Positions 1 through 10,234 of a stretch of DNA of 64,000 nt are shown here, in pieces. Numbering within the stretch: position 1 is the stretch's first letter; the number at the start of each line of letters is the position of its first letter. The DNA is from Citrobacter sp. JGM124. Its GTDB lineage: Bacteria; Pseudomonadota; Gammaproteobacteria; Enterobacterales; Enterobacteriaceae. A program made the position numbers and the translations under genes. The notes beneath the pieces were generated by a model. It saw only the letters and a program-made list of their open reading frames with translations. It had not been told where the DNA came from and did not search any database. Location: positions 372,001 through 436,000 of the forward strand of contig NZ_JAERJD010000001.1 in assembly GCF_018257795.1 (NCBI RefSeq). Direction: 5' to 3'.

Positions 1-63
1 CATAGCCTCGCTGATCATATCTAGAAAAGGTTGTGGTAAATAAGCAGAACTGGACTGAGCCAT
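1..63 (-). CDS. rsmF: RsmF, 16S rRNA m5C1407 methyltransferase (N-terminal 21 codons only)
   Basis: Only the first 21 codons are in the window; the gene runs off the left edge. The peptide begins MAQSSSAYLPQPFLDMISEA, which parallels the start of E. coli RsmF/YebU as I recall it, and its position downstream of letB on the same strand is the E. coli order. RsmF methylates C1407 of 16S rRNA in the assembled 30S subunit, but the catalytic part is outside the window. A terminator-like hairpin lies directly against the start codon. Identification rests on a short peptide plus synteny. Confidence 0.82.
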   Translation of the reverse strand, partial: MAQSSSAYLPQPFLDMISEAM

Positions 64-93
64 AAAAGCGCCCCCGGAAAGAATAAGGGGCGC
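64..93 (-). terminator. GC-rich hairpin with short T run between letB and rsmF
   Basis: Read on the minus strand, GCGCCCC (87-93) and GGGGCGC (68-74) form a 7-bp stem around a 12-nt loop, followed by TTTT (64-67) and then at once the rsmF ATG (61-63). It has the form of a weak intrinsic terminator or attenuator for readthrough from letAB. It also leaves no room for a conventional ribosome binding site outside the stem. Confidence 0.55.
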
Positions 94-134
94 AGTTTAG
101 CACAAGCCTGGTGCATCACGCAGCCTGGCTTGAG

Positions 135-2768
135 TTAACGGGGCAGGGCGGCGCCCCACTCACGCCAGTCTTTGGGTTCATTTTGCTCCAGCAGGAAGTG
201 TTTTCCTGCTCTGGCTTTAGGGGCGAGCGGGGTACCTGGTGGTGTGGCAAAGGCTATCCCGCCACGAATAAACTGATTAAAGGTGCCAGTTTTCACCACG
301 CCGCCAATCAGGCCGAAATCAAGAGTGTAACCCGATGCCATCCAGAAGACAGAGCTGTCACGCACCAGATGCTGATAACGGGTACTGATTCGCAGGTTTA
401 CCAATACCCGGTCAGAGAGGTCACCCAGTTTCATACCCGTGACAATGCCCACCTCAATACCCCGGAACAGTACCGGTGTACCAATATTCAAGGAACCCGC
501 CTCAGGAACTTCCAGCACCACACTCAGGCCATCCGCATAGCGAGAGTCACTGATGGTGGCAGCCTGCAGTTCAAAATCACGCTGTGCACTGCCCTGGCCG
601 GGTTCAACATTGATATAAGGCTGAATAATGGTATCGAGATTCTCGACACCAGCGGCAGAAATCTGCGGCGTCACCACGGAAAAACGGGTACCTGCTTTTG
701 CAAAGGTGGTCACATATTCCGGGTACAGCACCCCTTTGGCGACCACTTCTTTACGGGTGGCGGACAGATCCATTGATTCCAGTTGGCCGATATTAATACC
801 CAGATAACGAATAGGCATCCCCACGGAAAGCTTACCTGCGTCAAACGTCCGCAACAGGATTTGACTCCCTACTGCTCGGGCGGCTGTTTCAGACGCGAAC
901 AGGATGCGTTTTCCCCCTTTAACAGCGCCTTCACCCACCCCTTTGATATTGTCAAAGCTAATGGCACCTTTTAAGGCTCGGGATAAGGGAACTGCCTGAA
1001 CACTCAGGCCACTGCCATTGATTTGTACCTTCGCGCCGCCCTCGGCCCAAAAGACACTCCCGGGGGTCAATAAATGGCGATATTCAGGTTTTATATGAAC
1101 ATTTATCTCGAAATTGTCAGCCAGTGGGCGGACGTTGGTAATCTTGCCCACCTCAAACTTGCGGTACAGAACGACCGAACCGTTCTGAATATCCGGCAGG
1201 CTAGTGGCGATAAGCGTCAGTGTGGTTGTGGGCTGTGGTGTGAGGCTATTTTCACGTGCTTTGTCCAGATTAGCGAACAGAGGATAGTTTGACTTGACCA
1301 CTCCCTTGTCACCGGGAAGAACACGAATGCCTCCCGATAACCATTCACTGGCGCTGGCCCCCAGCATTTCAACACCGTCGACCCCCACTTTTAAATCAAA
1401 CCGGCTATTCACCACGAACTTGCTGTCCCCCTGAATCAGGGATCGATACTCAGGCGCGATAGCGATAGCAAAACTTACCCCTTGTCCTGACAGGGTGCGC
1501 TCAGTCACTTGCCCCACTTGTACGCCATGCAAAATAACTGGCTGACCGACATCAATACCGTAGCTTTCAGGGGCATTAAGTGTCAGTGTCAGTACGTCCG
1601 GTTGTTGTAATGGACTCTGGGCGCTGGGTAACACGGTAAAATGCTGCTGTGGCTCACCCTCACCGGGTATTAACTCCAGGGTATTACCGGTAAGCAGGCG
1701 GCTGATACTCGGATTATTTAATGAAATTTTGGGCTGTTGTAAAATTATCTTAGTCCCGCTGCGCATTAAATCCACCACGCCCGGGTCGACGACCACATCC
1801 CCGGTAACGGAACTGTCAGGATTCAGCGTCATTCGTGTCAGGGAGCCCACCTCCAGTCCCTGGTACATCAGTTTAGTTGACCCGGCACGAAGGCCATTTC
1901 CCCCGGGCAGGGTCAGGGTAATATTGACACCGCGCTGGCTATGAGCAAGGTCTTCAAATAGGGTAAAATTCGCATTACTGCTGGCTTGCTGGCCATTATC
2001 AGGGGAATCAAAAGCGATGGCGCCATTCACCAGGGCCGCCAGACTCTCAAGCTGAACCTGGGCTCCGCTCAGGCTCACATCAGCCTTCACCCCGGAAACA
2101 TTCCAGAAGCGACTACTGGATTTGACAAGACTGGCAAAGCGACGGTCAATTAAAACGTCAATATTCACCCCTTGTTTGCTGTTGTCGATTTCATAATCAT
2201 AGACCCGCCCGACGGGAATCTTCCGGTAATAAACCAGTGAGCCGCTATTCAGAGATCCAAGATCCGGCGCCGTGAGGTGAATCAAAAGCTCACCGTTATC
2301 CAGGCGATATTTGGGCTGCGTATCCAGGGCTGTAAAGTGATTCTGAGGTTCGCCTTCCCCAGGCATCATACCGATATAGTTACCGCCAACCAGTGCATCA
2401 AGCCCTGAAACACCGGCCAAAGAGGCCTTCGGCGTCACCAGCCAGAACTGGGTATCCTGGCGGAGTGCATCTTTCATATCGTTTTTGATACTGACTTTCA
2501 CTTCAATTTTTCGTAAATCGTCATCCAGGCTGATACTTTTTACCATTCCCACTTCCACCCCCTGATAACGTACAGGAGTTCTGCCCGCAACAATACCGTT
2601 CGCGGAAGTGAAGTCGATGGTTACCGTCCCGCCGTTTTCTTGATAGGTGGTCCACATTAACCAGCCACCAATGAGCAAGGCAATAAAGGGCAGCAGCCAA
2701 AATGGTGAGATTCGGCGTTTGGTTTTAATCCGTGCTTCTTTCACAGAAGCGGGGGTTTCCTGAGGCAT
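135..2768 (-). CDS. letB: LetB (YebT), seven-MCE-domain lipid transport tunnel protein
   Basis: LetB bridges the inner and outer membranes as a stacked hexameric MCE tunnel that moves phospholipids; it works with the inner-membrane protein LetA. The chosen start ([19 protein letters not shown]) gives 877 residues, the E. coli length as I recall it. A 14-residue N-terminal extension is open upstream but is not in the family. One N-terminal membrane helix ([17 protein letters not shown], about residues 21-37) is followed by repeated MCE units with recurring motifs such as [55 protein letters not shown] and VLFRGIEVG, one per domain, so all seven are present. It overlaps the end of letA by 44 bp, implying one transcript. 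Confidence 0.97.
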   Translation of the reverse strand: MPQETPASVKEARIKTKRRISPFWLLPFIALLIGGWLMWTTYQENGGTVTIDFTSANGIVAGRTPVRYQGVEVGMVKSISLDDDLRKIEVKVSIKNDMKDALRQDTQFWLVTPKASLAGVSGLDALVGGNYIGMMPGEGEPQNHFTALDTQPKYRLDNGELLIHLTAPDLGSLNSGSLVYYRKIPVGRVYDYEIDNSKQGVNIDVLIDRRFASLVKSSSRFWNVSGVKADVSLSGAQVQLESLAALVNGAIAFDSPDNGQQASSNANFTLFEDLAHSQRGVNITLTLPGGNGLRAGSTKLMYQGLEVGSLTRMTLNPDSSVTGDVVVDPGVVDLMRSGTKIILQQPKISLNNPSISRLLTGNTLELIPGEGEPQQHFTVLPSAQSPLQQPDVLTLTLNAPESYGIDVGQPVILHGVQVGQVTERTLSGQGVSFAIAIAPEYRSLIQGDSKFVVNSRFDLKVGVDGVEMLGASASEWLSGGIRVLPGDKGVVKSNYPLFANLDKARENSLTPQPTTTLTLIATSLPDIQNGSVVLYRKFEVGKITNVRPLADNFEINVHIKPEYRHLLTPGSVFWAEGGAKVQINGSGLSVQAVPLSRALKGAISFDNIKGVGEGAVKGGKRILFASETAARAVGSQILLRTFDAGKLSVGMPIRYLGINIGQLESMDLSATRKEVVAKGVLYPEYVTTFAKAGTRFSVVTPQISAAGVENLDTIIQPYINVEPGQGSAQRDFELQAATISDSRYADGLSVVLEVPEAGSLNIGTPVLFRGIEVGIVTGMKLGDLSDRVLVNLRISTRYQHLVRDSSVFWMASGYTLDFGLIGGVVKTGTFNQFIRGGIAFATPPGTPLAPKARAGKHFLLEQNEPKDWREWGAALPR

Positions 2769-3981
2769 GTACATCCCAAAGCAGTCGACTGTCCAGCCAT
2801 TCGACAGCAAGCAGAGTTAATATCACCGCTGCACCAAAATAAACGGCAGCAGGTCCCATCGTGAAAGCGAGTAATAAGTCACGATTAATCAATGACATCA
2901 TTAATGCAATAACAAACAAATCCAGCATCGACCAGCGACCGATCCAAGTGACAAAGCGTAATAGCTTCATCCGCGTCTTTAACCCTGGACCACAGTTTAA
3001 ATGAATACTGAGTAACAGCGTAACCAGAACAATAATTTTCGTAAATGGTACTAAAATACTGGCAACAAATACGATGGCGGCAATGGCAATATTGGTATTA
3101 GCCAGGGTGATGATACCAGAGATAATGGTGTCCTCCTGACGTGTGCCATTGACGTAAAGAATCGAGATAGGCAGCAGATTAGCAGGCAGCAAAAAAATAA
3201 AAGAGGCAATCAGTGCCGCCCAGGTCTTTTGCAAACTTAATGGGCGTCGCACTGGTAAGGGGGAGTGGCAGCGTGAACAGCGGCCCCGATCGTCCGGTAC
3301 TGTGGTGAAGTGGCAGCCGAGACACACACGTAATTGCGAGGCATTTGCCTGGCAACGTCGACGTGGATAAAAACGCCGCCAGAGCTGCTCAACATTAAGA
3401 TGAATCAGCGTGAGTAAGCTCAATATCACCAAAGCGGAGAAGGCAATAAGACCATATCCAGGCGTGATGAAGGCATAATCGCTGACTTTAATGGAAGCGA
3501 CACCAATCCCTACCAGATAAATATCGAGCATTACCCACTCTTTGAGACGGTTAAGCATCAACAGTACCGGGCGCAAGTTCATGCCTAAAATATTCCCCAG
3601 CCAGAGATAGGCAATGGCGCATACCAGGATTAATGGTGCTCCTATCAGGCAAAACATGACCATTCCGGCAGTAATGGTGTTTCCTTCAATGGCCATCTGC
3701 CAAATCCCTTGCCATAAGCTGGCATCAATGCGGGAGCCCAGCATATAGATACTTAACAAGGGCTCTGTAAAGGCGACGGGCATCAGTAGCAGCATAGCAA
3801 TCGCCATGGCTCCCAGACGGGTTAACGACCAGTCCCGTCCATTACGCACCCGGGCATCACAGCGGGGGCAATAGGCATTTTGCCTTGCAGTCACAGGGGG
3901 AAGCAGATACAACTCATCGCATTCAGGGCAGCGTTGATAGCATGTCGATGGCAATATTTGTCTAACGTTCTTTATTTTCAT
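2725..3981 (-). CDS. letA: LetA (YebS), inner-membrane partner of LetB
   Basis: PqiA-family integral membrane protein that feeds lipid into the LetB tunnel. Two zinc-ribbon modules are visible, [11 protein letters not shown]...CPRC near residues 18-40 and [11 protein letters not shown]...CSRCHSP near residues 220-240. Each is followed by a group of about four hydrophobic helices, the usual duplicated PqiA layout. The length of 418 residues is close to the E. coli protein. The 3' end overlaps letB, so translation is probably coupled. It is divergent from msrC across 144 bp. Confidence 0.96.
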   Translation of the reverse strand: MKIKNVRQILPSTCYQRCPECDELYLLPPVTARQNAYCPRCDARVRNGRDWSLTRLGAMAIAMLLLMPVAFTEPLLSIYMLGSRIDASLWQGIWQMAIEGNTITAGMVMFCLIGAPLILVCAIAYLWLGNILGMNLRPVLLMLNRLKEWVMLDIYLVGIGVASIKVSDYAFITPGYGLIAFSALVILSLLTLIHLNVEQLWRRFYPRRRCQANASQLRVCLGCHFTTVPDDRGRCSRCHSPLPVRRPLSLQKTWAALIASFIFLLPANLLPISILYVNGTRQEDTIISGIITLANTNIAIAAIVFVASILVPFTKIIVLVTLLLSIHLNCGPGLKTRMKLLRFVTWIGRWSMLDLFVIALMMSLINRDLLLAFTMGPAAVYFGAAVILTLLAVEWLDSRLLWDVHASGNPRFCERSTD

Positions 3982-4125
3982 CTGTTGTCATCCCCATCAA
4001 GCTGCGATAGGTTTTATTTATCCCATCGGATATTTTTTATAAAATGATACACCTTGTCGTGTGGCGCATATAATGCTTAATTGAGTGGGTGCCACAATTA
4101 TTGTTGATATGAAAATGGTTGAGTA

Positions 4126-4614
4126 ATGAGTAAAGAGCAATTCTACGCGGATTTACACCGTGATTTTAGTGCATTGATGACCGGTGAAACCAGCGTTCTG
4201 GCTGTCCTGGCGAATACCAGTGCTTTGCTGTTTGAACGTCTGGAAGAGGTCAACTGGGCAGGTTTTTATCTTCTTGACGGCAGTTCACTGGTGCTTGGGC
4301 CTTTTCAGGGCAAAATAGCTTGTGTACGCATTCCTGTCGGCAAAGGTGTGTGTGGAACAGCCATCGCCACCGGATCGATACAGCGCGTTGAGGATGTCCA
4401 TGCATTTGACGGGCATATTGCTTGTGATGCTGCCAGTAATTCAGAGATTGTTCTGCCAGTCACGGCGGGGGGACAGATTATTGGAGTGCTGGATATTGAC
4501 AGTACTCAGTACGGTCGGTTTACCGAAGAGGACGAAAATGGCCTCAAAGCGCTTGTCGGACGGCTGTCAGAAGTACTGAATAGCACCGATTTTAAAAAAA
4601 TCGTCTCCTTATAG
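4126..4614 (+). CDS. msrC: Free methionine-(R)-sulfoxide reductase, GAF-domain type
   Basis: MsrC (YebR) reduces free L-methionine (R)-sulfoxide in the cytoplasm. The whole 162-residue protein is one GAF domain. The three cysteines of the family active site are seen: C66 in the IACVRIP motif, C76 in KGVCGTA and C100 in HIACDAASNSE. The NSEIVLPV motif downstream is also typical. It is divergent from letAB and precedes proQ by about 100 bp, as in E. coli. Confidence 0.95.
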   Translation: MSKEQFYADLHRDFSALMTGETSVLAVLANTSALLFERLEEVNWAGFYLLDGSSLVLGPFQGKIACVRIPVGKGVCGTAIATGSIQRVEDVHAFDGHIACDAASNSEIVLPVTAGGQIIGVLDIDSTQYGRFTEEDENGLKALVGRLSEVLNSTDFKKIVSL

Positions 4615-4717
4615 CATGATAAACAACGGATCACGTGGCATTTAGCGAGAGCGTCATTATAATGTGGCCTGTTCATGCCTGCGCTAATTGGCAATTCCGG
4701 TGTAATCAGGAAATTTC

Positions 4718-5422
4718 ATGGAAAATCAACCTAAGTTGAATAGCAGCAAAGAAGTTATCGCTTTTCTGGCCGAGCGTTTCCCGCTCTGTTTTAGTGCCGA
4801 AGGCGAAGCACGTCCTTTAAAGATAGGTATCTTTCAGGATTTGGTAGCCCGTGTTGACGGTGAATTGAGCCTCAGTAAAACGCAGCTGCGCTCCGCATTG
4901 CGTCTTTACACTTCAAGCTGGCGCTATTTACATGGTATCAAAGCGGGGGCAATTCGCGTTGACCTCGATGGTCAGGCTTGCGGTGAGCTGGATGAACAGC
5001 ATGTTGAACATGCACGTGCCCAGCTTGAAGAAGCGAAAGCACGTGTTCAGGCGAAACGTGCTGAACAGCAAGCGAAAAAACGTGAGGCAGCCGCTGCCGC
5101 AGGGGTAACAGAAGAAGCCCCGCGTCGTAAACGTAAACCTCAGCCCGCGCCGGCACGTCGTCAGGAAGGTACTGAGCGTAAAGCGCGTGCAGATAGACCA
5201 AGTCGCAAACCAGCAGAAAAGACCGCCGATAAAGTCGTGCGTGAAGAGACGCTCACCCCGGTGACTGATCTATCAGTACTACAGGTTGGACAGACAATTA
5301 AAGTCAAAGCGGGTAACAACGCAATGGGCGCAACTGTTCTGGAAATTACCAAAGATGGCGTCCGTGTACAGCTGACTTCTGGTATGGCAATGATCGTACG
5401 CGCAGAACACTTACAGTTCTGA
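4718..5422 (+). CDS. proQ: ProQ, FinO-domain RNA chaperone
   Basis: Global RNA-binding protein that matches sRNAs to mRNAs and protects 3' ends; named for its effect on the osmosensing transporter ProP. Residues about 1-120 form the FinO domain ([28 protein letters not shown]). A basic, alanine- and glutamate-rich linker with several RRK runs follows (about 120-180), and a small beta C-terminal domain starts near [20 protein letters not shown]. The 234 residues compare with 232 in E. coli. It precedes prc by 20 bp and is probably cotranscribed with it. Confidence 0.97.
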   Translation: MENQPKLNSSKEVIAFLAERFPLCFSAEGEARPLKIGIFQDLVARVDGELSLSKTQLRSALRLYTSSWRYLHGIKAGAIRVDLDGQACGELDEQHVEHARAQLEEAKARVQAKRAEQQAKKREAAAAAGVTEEAPRRKRKPQPAPARRQEGTERKARADRPSRKPAEKTADKVVREETLTPVTDLSVLQVGQTIKVKAGNNAMGATVLEITKDGVRVQLTSGMAMIVRAEHLQF

Positions 5423-5442
5423 AACGGAGGCCTGGTCCAGGC

Positions 5443-7491
5443 ATGAACAAACTCTTTAAGCTTACGGCTGTTGCTTGCCTGCTCTTTGTGGCAGGCAGCG
5501 CCATGGCGTTGACAGATATTACGCGTGCTGATCAAATTCCGCAGTTAAAGGAAGAGCATCAGCACTCCACAGTGAGTGAGCGAGTGACATCCAGGTTCAC
5601 CCGCTCTCACTATCGCCAGTTTGATCTGAACGCTGATTTTTCGGCTAAGATATTTGATCGTTATCTGAACCTGCTTGATTACAGTCACAATGTACTGTTA
5701 GCCAGTGATGTGGCTGAATTTGCCAATAAAAAAGCTGAACTGGGTGATGAACTGCGCTCTGGAAAATTGACGATTTTTTATGACCTTTACAATCTGGCAC
5801 AAAAACGTCGTTTTGAGCGTTATCAATATGCACTCAAAGTCCTTGAAAAACCTATGGACTTCACCGGTAGCGATACCATTAACCTTGACCGTAGTAAGGC
5901 CTCATGGCCAACCAGTGTGGCTGAACTGGACAAACTATGGGATGCAAAAGTTAAATTTGATGAATTAAGCCTGAAGCTGACCGGTAAAACAGATCAGGAA
6001 ATTCGTGAAACGCTTAAAAAGCGTTATCAGTTTGCGATCCGTCGTCTGGCTCAAAGTAATAGCGAGGATGTATTCACTTTAGCTATGACGGCTTTTGCAC
6101 GCGAAATTGATCCCCATACTAACTATCTTTCTCCGCGTAATACCGAGCAGTTTAATACCGAAATGAGTCTCTCCCTGGAAGGGATTGGCGCGGTATTACA
6201 AATGGATGATGACTATACCGTGATTAACTCCATGGTACCGGGCGGCCCGGCGGCAAAAAGCAAAGCCATTGCCGTAGGGGACAAAATAGTGGGTATTGGT
6301 CAGGCCGGTAAGGGCATGGTTGATGTCATTGGCTGGCGTCTGGACGATGTCGTTGCCTTAATCAAAGGGCCAAAAGGCAGTAAAGTCCGGCTGGAAATTT
6401 TGCCTGCCGGTAAAGGGGCAAAAACACGTATTGTTACATTAACCCGGGAACGTATTCGCCTTGAAGACCGGGCCGTTAAAATGTCGATTAAGACTGTTGG
6501 CAATGAAAAAGTCGGTGTCCTGGATATTCCTGGCTTCTACGTTGGCTTAACGGACGATGTTAAAGTCCAGTTGCAAAAACTGGAAAAAGAGAACGTAAAG
6601 AGCGTGATTATTGATTTACGTTCCAATGGCGGTGGTGCACTGACTGAAGCAGTAGCGTTATCGGGGTTGTTTATTCCTAGTGGGCCGGTGGTTCAGGTAC
6701 GGGATAACAATGGGCGGATACGTGAAGACAGTGATACGGACGGTGTCGTCTATTATAACGGGCCACTGGTTGTCCTGGTGGATCGTTTTAGTGCCTCTGC
6801 TTCGGAAATATTTGCTGCCGCAATGCAGGACTATGGCCGGGCATTAGTGGTCGGTGAACCGACCTTTGGTAAGGGTACGGTTCAGCAGTACCGTTCGCTC
6901 AACCGTATCTATGATCAGATGTTAAGCCCGGATTGGCCAGCACTGGGATCAGTGCAATATACTATCCAAAAGTTCTACCGTATTAACGGGGGGAGTACTC
7001 AACGTAAAGGGGTCACACCAGATATCCTGATGCCAACAGGACATCAGCAAATTGAAACCGGTGAGCAATTTGAGGACAATGCCCTCCCTTGGGATAGTAT
7101 TAAAGCGGCGTCGTATAATAAAACCGGGGATATCACCCAGTTTGAACCGCAACTACTGAAAAGACATGAACAGCGTATTGCGAAAGACCCTGAGTTTCAG
7201 TATATCGCCAAAGATATTGAACGCATTAATGCATTGAAAGATAAGCGTAGTATTGTCTCCCTTAATTTTGCTCAACGTGAAAAAGAGAGCCAGGAAGATG
7301 ATGCGACACGATTATCACGCATTAATGACCGTTTAAAACGTGCGGGTAAACCGGCGATCAAAAAATTGGAAGACTTACCGAAAACTTATCAGGATCCTGA
7401 TCCTTACCTAGATGAAACGGTAAACATTGCACTCGACCTTGCCAATGTCGAGCAAAAGAGTGCCGCTGATCAGCCGAAAGCATCAAACTGA
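5443..7491 (+). CDS. prc: Prc (Tsp), periplasmic tail-specific C-terminal processing protease
   Basis: Serine protease with a Ser-Lys dyad that degrades periplasmic proteins with apolar C termini and trims lipoprotein and peptidoglycan hydrolase substrates such as FtsI and MepS. A signal peptide ends near AGSAMA (about residue 22). The PDZ domain covers about 235-330, and the catalytic S452 (DRFSASASEIF) and K477 (PTFGKGTVQ) fall at exactly the E. coli numbering. Length 682 residues equals the E. coli precursor. It starts 20 bp after proQ and ends at a strong terminator. Confidence 0.98.
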   Translation: MNKLFKLTAVACLLFVAGSAMALTDITRADQIPQLKEEHQHSTVSERVTSRFTRSHYRQFDLNADFSAKIFDRYLNLLDYSHNVLLASDVAEFANKKAELGDELRSGKLTIFYDLYNLAQKRRFERYQYALKVLEKPMDFTGSDTINLDRSKASWPTSVAELDKLWDAKVKFDELSLKLTGKTDQEIRETLKKRYQFAIRRLAQSNSEDVFTLAMTAFAREIDPHTNYLSPRNTEQFNTEMSLSLEGIGAVLQMDDDYTVINSMVPGGPAAKSKAIAVGDKIVGIGQAGKGMVDVIGWRLDDVVALIKGPKGSKVRLEILPAGKGAKTRIVTLTRERIRLEDRAVKMSIKTVGNEKVGVLDIPGFYVGLTDDVKVQLQKLEKENVKSVIIDLRSNGGGALTEAVALSGLFIPSGPVVQVRDNNGRIREDSDTDGVVYYNGPLVVLVDRFSASASEIFAAAMQDYGRALVVGEPTFGKGTVQQYRSLNRIYDQMLSPDWPALGSVQYTIQKFYRINGGSTQRKGVTPDILMPTGHQQIETGEQFEDNALPWDSIKAASYNKTGDITQFEPQLLKRHEQRIAKDPEFQYIAKDIERINALKDKRSIVSLNFAQREKESQEDDATRLSRINDRLKRAGKPAIKKLEDLPKTYQDPDPYLDETVNIALDLANVEQKSAADQPKASN

Positions 7492-7498
7492 TCAGTTA

Positions 7499-7530
7499 GC
7501 AGGCCCCACAAGGGGCCTGCTATTTTTTTA
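7499..7530 (+). terminator. Rho-independent terminator after prc
   Basis: GCAGGCCCC (7499-7507), loop ACAA, GGGGCCTGC (7512-7520), then TATTTTTTTA. A perfect 9-bp GC-rich stem with a U tract, 8 bp after the prc stop codon. Confidence 0.95.
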
Positions 7531-7635
7531 TCCCATCCTTGTTTCTGCCAGCCTTTTTAAACATCGTTTGATGATTGCGGCAGTGTTCTGTGAGTCTGCT
7601 TTTCTTATTCCCTGTTAGAGAAATGATTACAGAGT

Positions 7636-7650
7636 GTAAAGTTATGTATT
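7636..7650 (+). promoter_or_regulatory. Candidate CpxR box upstream of htpX
   Basis: GTAAA-N5-GTATT resembles the CpxR consensus GTAAA-N5-GTAAA. E. coli htpX is known to be Cpx-activated, and this site lies 26 bp upstream of the sigma-32-like -35 element. It is a short degenerate motif in AT-rich DNA, so the support is moderate. Confidence 0.4.
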
Positions 7651-7675
7651 ATTAATGAGTTGGCGAGCTTTGATG

Positions 7676-7703
7676 CTTGAAAATAGGCGGCGTGCCCCTA
7701 GGA
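7676..7703 (+). promoter_or_regulatory. Sigma-32 (RpoH) type promoter of htpX
   Basis: CTTGAAA (7676-7682), a 12-bp spacer, then CCCCTAGGA (7695-7703). This fits the heat-shock consensus CTTGAAA-N11-15-CCCCATNT closely and sits about 50 bp before the htpX start. E. coli htpX is a known heat-shock gene. Confidence 0.68.
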
Positions 7704-7753
7704 TGAGGGGTAGCGTATAGAATGCGTATTTTTAACCGAGGTAAAAGAGAATT

Positions 7754-8635
7754 ATGATGCGTATCGGTCTTTTTTTGTTGACCAACCTTGCAGTGATGTT
7801 GGTTTTTGGGCTGGTTCTGAGTCTGACGGGTATCCAGTCCAGTAGTGTGCAGGGCTTGATGATCATGGCGCTGCTGTTTGGTTTCGGCGGCTCTATTGTT
7901 TCATTACTCATGTCAAAGTGGATGGCGTTGCGTTCCGTGGGGGGCGAAGTCATTGAACAGCCACGTAATGAAACTGAACGCTGGTTGATGGACACGGTTC
8001 GTCATCAGTCACAGCAAGTGGGTATAGCCATGCCCCAGGTTGCGATTTACCATGCGCCAGATATTAACGCCTTTGCAACCGGCGCGCGTCGAGATGCTTC
8101 CCTGGTCGCGGTCAGTACCGGGCTGCTACAAAACATGAACCGCGATGAGGCTGAGGCCGTTATCGCTCATGAGATCAGTCATGTCGCTAACGGCGATATG
8201 GTGACGATGACGCTGGTACAGGGAATAGTGAACACCTTTGTTATCTTTATTTCCCGTATTATCGCTCAGATAGTTTCTGGCTTCCTGTCAGGCAATCGTG
8301 ATGACAGTGAAAACAGTAACGGTAACCCGTTAATTTATTTTGCTGTCGCAACCGTTCTGGAGCTGGTGTTTGGTATCCTCGCGAGTATTATCACCATGTG
8401 GTTCTCCCGTCACCGTGAATTCCACGCGGATGCAGGATCGGCCAAACTCGTGGGGCGTGAGAAGATGATTGCTGCGTTGCAGCGTCTGAAAACCAGCTAT
8501 GAGCCGCAGGAAGCGAGTAGCATGATGGCGTTTTGCATTAATGGCAAAGCAAAATCAATGAGTGAGCTATTTATGACTCACCCACCACTGGATAAACGTA
8601 TCGAAGCATTACGTTCAGGTGAATATCTGAAATAA
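7754..8635 (+). CDS. htpX: HtpX, heat-shock zinc metalloprotease of the inner membrane
   Basis: M48-family protease that cooperates with FtsH in membrane protein quality control. Two N-terminal helices (about residues 5-53) precede the zinc motif HEISH (H139, E140, H143). Two further hydrophobic segments follow (about 158-180 and 193-215), and a third metal ligand is expected in [15 protein letters not shown]. The length of 293 residues equals the E. coli protein. Start MMRIG is 6 bp after a GAGAATT ribosome site; the second Met is also possible. Upstream are sigma-32-like and CpxR-like elements, and downstream a terminator. Confidence 0.97.
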   Translation: MMRIGLFLLTNLAVMLVFGLVLSLTGIQSSSVQGLMIMALLFGFGGSIVSLLMSKWMALRSVGGEVIEQPRNETERWLMDTVRHQSQQVGIAMPQVAIYHAPDINAFATGARRDASLVAVSTGLLQNMNRDEAEAVIAHEISHVANGDMVTMTLVQGIVNTFVIFISRIIAQIVSGFLSGNRDDSENSNGNPLIYFAVATVLELVFGILASIITMWFSRHREFHADAGSAKLVGREKMIAALQRLKTSYEPQEASSMMAFCINGKAKSMSELFMTHPPLDKRIEALRSGEYLK

Positions 8636-8658
8636 TCTCGTTAAGTGAATGTCAGTCA

Positions 8659-8684
8659 GGCGCGCCCCAGGGCGCGCTTTTTTT
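8659..8684 (+). terminator. Rho-independent terminator after htpX
   Basis: GCGCGCC (8660-8666), loop CCAG, GGCGCGC (8671-8677), then seven T. The T run contains the last bases of the convergent yebQ gene, so the terminator overlaps the yebQ stop codon. Confidence 0.92.
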
Positions 8685-10056
8685 ATGCCGTTTTTTTCGA
8701 CTCATTCATACGCAGGCCACTGACTATGGCTGCCAGCACAGAAAAAATCCCCGCCAGGATCAAAGAAGCATGGGTCCCATTGTGGACAAACAGGTTGAAG
8801 AGCAGGGCGACCAGGGCGGCTCCGCTACTTTGGCCCAGTAAACGGGCCGTGCCGAGCATACCACTGGCACCACCACTGCGCCCCTGAGGTGCAGAAGAGA
8901 TAATCGTGTGGTTATTGGGTGACTGAAACAGCCCGAACCCAGCACCACAGAGTGCCATTCGCCAGATAATTTCTGCATCGCTGGGCTGGGCTGGCAATAT
9001 GGCAAGAGAAAGCAGGCCCACGGCCATGGCCAGCATTCCAACGGAGCCCATCAGCCCCGAATTGACCCGACCAATTAAGTACCCGGCAAGCGGTGCCATG
9101 ACCATGGTTGCCAGTGGCCAGGGTGTGAGTAATAACCCGGTATCGACTTCACTACGCCCAAGACCGTTTTGCAAAAAAAATGGCAGTGAGACGAATGCCA
9201 GCATCTGTGCGGCAAAAGAACAGACGGAAGTCGCCATGGATAACGAAAAAATAGGGATACGCAGCAAATCAATAGGCAGCAAGGGAACCGGGAGTGTTAA
9301 CTGCCGGCGTACAAAGAAGTAGCCAATAATCAGGAAGGCGACCACTTCAGCGGCAACAATCCCATGGGATTGCCCTTGCGAGAAGCTACTGATGGCGGTA
9401 ATTAATAAACCAAAGGTTGCGGCATTCATCAGTGCGCTGGGGATATCAAACCGCTGGCGGGAGGTGGCGACATTATTGGGCGGGAGATAGCGCAGGGAGA
9501 TAATCAATGCCACCAGGGCGATGGGAACATTAATCAAGAATAACCAGTGCCATGAACCATAAGCAAGGATCACGGCAGCCACGGTAGGCCCGGCGGCTGA
9601 AGACACGGCAACGACAAATGAGTTAATCCCCATTCCTCTGCCGAGGAGGCTTTGGGGATAAATAAGCCGGATCAGCGCCGTATTTACGCTCATCAGTGCC
9701 GCTCCCCCGAGGCCCTGCATAATACGGGCGATCGTCATCATGGATAAGGTAGTGGAGAGCGCGCAGAGTATCGACGTGGCGCAGAAAACGGCTAACCCGC
9801 ACTGATATACCCGACGATGCCCAAAAATATCCCCCAGGAAAGAGAATGACAGCAAGGAGGCGATAATCGCAATCTGGTAAGCATTAACTATCCATATAGA
9901 CTCTGCCGGCGTCGAATGAAGATCATGAGCAATAGAGGGGAGTGCAACATTGGCTATTGCACCGTCCAGTACCGCGATGGTGATCCCCAGACCGATTGTA
10001 ACAATGGCTCCATAACGTTGTGGCGTGGGTAAGCCATCTGGCGCAGTTTTGACCAT
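8683..10056 (-). CDS. yebQ: YebQ, 14-helix MFS multidrug-type efflux transporter
   Basis: Major facilitator of the DHA2 (EmrB-like) type, predicted to export drugs by proton antiport. The substrate is not known. Motif A (FLGDIFGHRRVY) follows helix 2, and about 14 hydrophobic segments are seen. The ATG at 10056 gives 457 residues, the E. coli length; an in-frame TTG eight codons earlier is less likely. In E. coli yebQ is divergent from kdgR, and here the divergent neighbour is the kdgR relic. Confidence 0.93.
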   Translation of the reverse strand: MVKTAPDGLPTPQRYGAIVTIGLGITIAVLDGAIANVALPSIAHDLHSTPAESIWIVNAYQIAIIASLLSFSFLGDIFGHRRVYQCGLAVFCATSILCALSTTLSMMTIARIMQGLGGAALMSVNTALIRLIYPQSLLGRGMGINSFVVAVSSAAGPTVAAVILAYGSWHWLFLINVPIALVALIISLRYLPPNNVATSRQRFDIPSALMNAATFGLLITAISSFSQGQSHGIVAAEVVAFLIIGYFFVRRQLTLPVPLLPIDLLRIPIFSLSMATSVCSFAAQMLAFVSLPFFLQNGLGRSEVDTGLLLTPWPLATMVMAPLAGYLIGRVNSGLMGSVGMLAMAVGLLSLAILPAQPSDAEIIWRMALCGAGFGLFQSPNNHTIISSAPQGRSGGASGMLGTARLLGQSSGAALVALLFNLFVHNGTHASLILAGIFSVLAAIVSGLRMNESKKTA

Positions 10057-10234
10057 ATTTAACGGATTCTTTGTGAGCAAACAATAGCCACCAGTTTACC
10101 ATCAAAGTGTCAGAAAAATGTCGTCTATTTTGAGGTGTAAATAACCGATTTATTTCGATGCTAGTAACTGACTTTTATAATAAAAATAGCTTCGTATTTG
10201 TATAAAATACAGGCAGTAGGGGTGATAAGAGGCA

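Noticed and set aside
111-776. Long plus-strand reading frame at the left end
   Set aside because: It lies fully antisense to letB, which is a clear seven-domain MCE protein; the plus-strand translation resembles no family.
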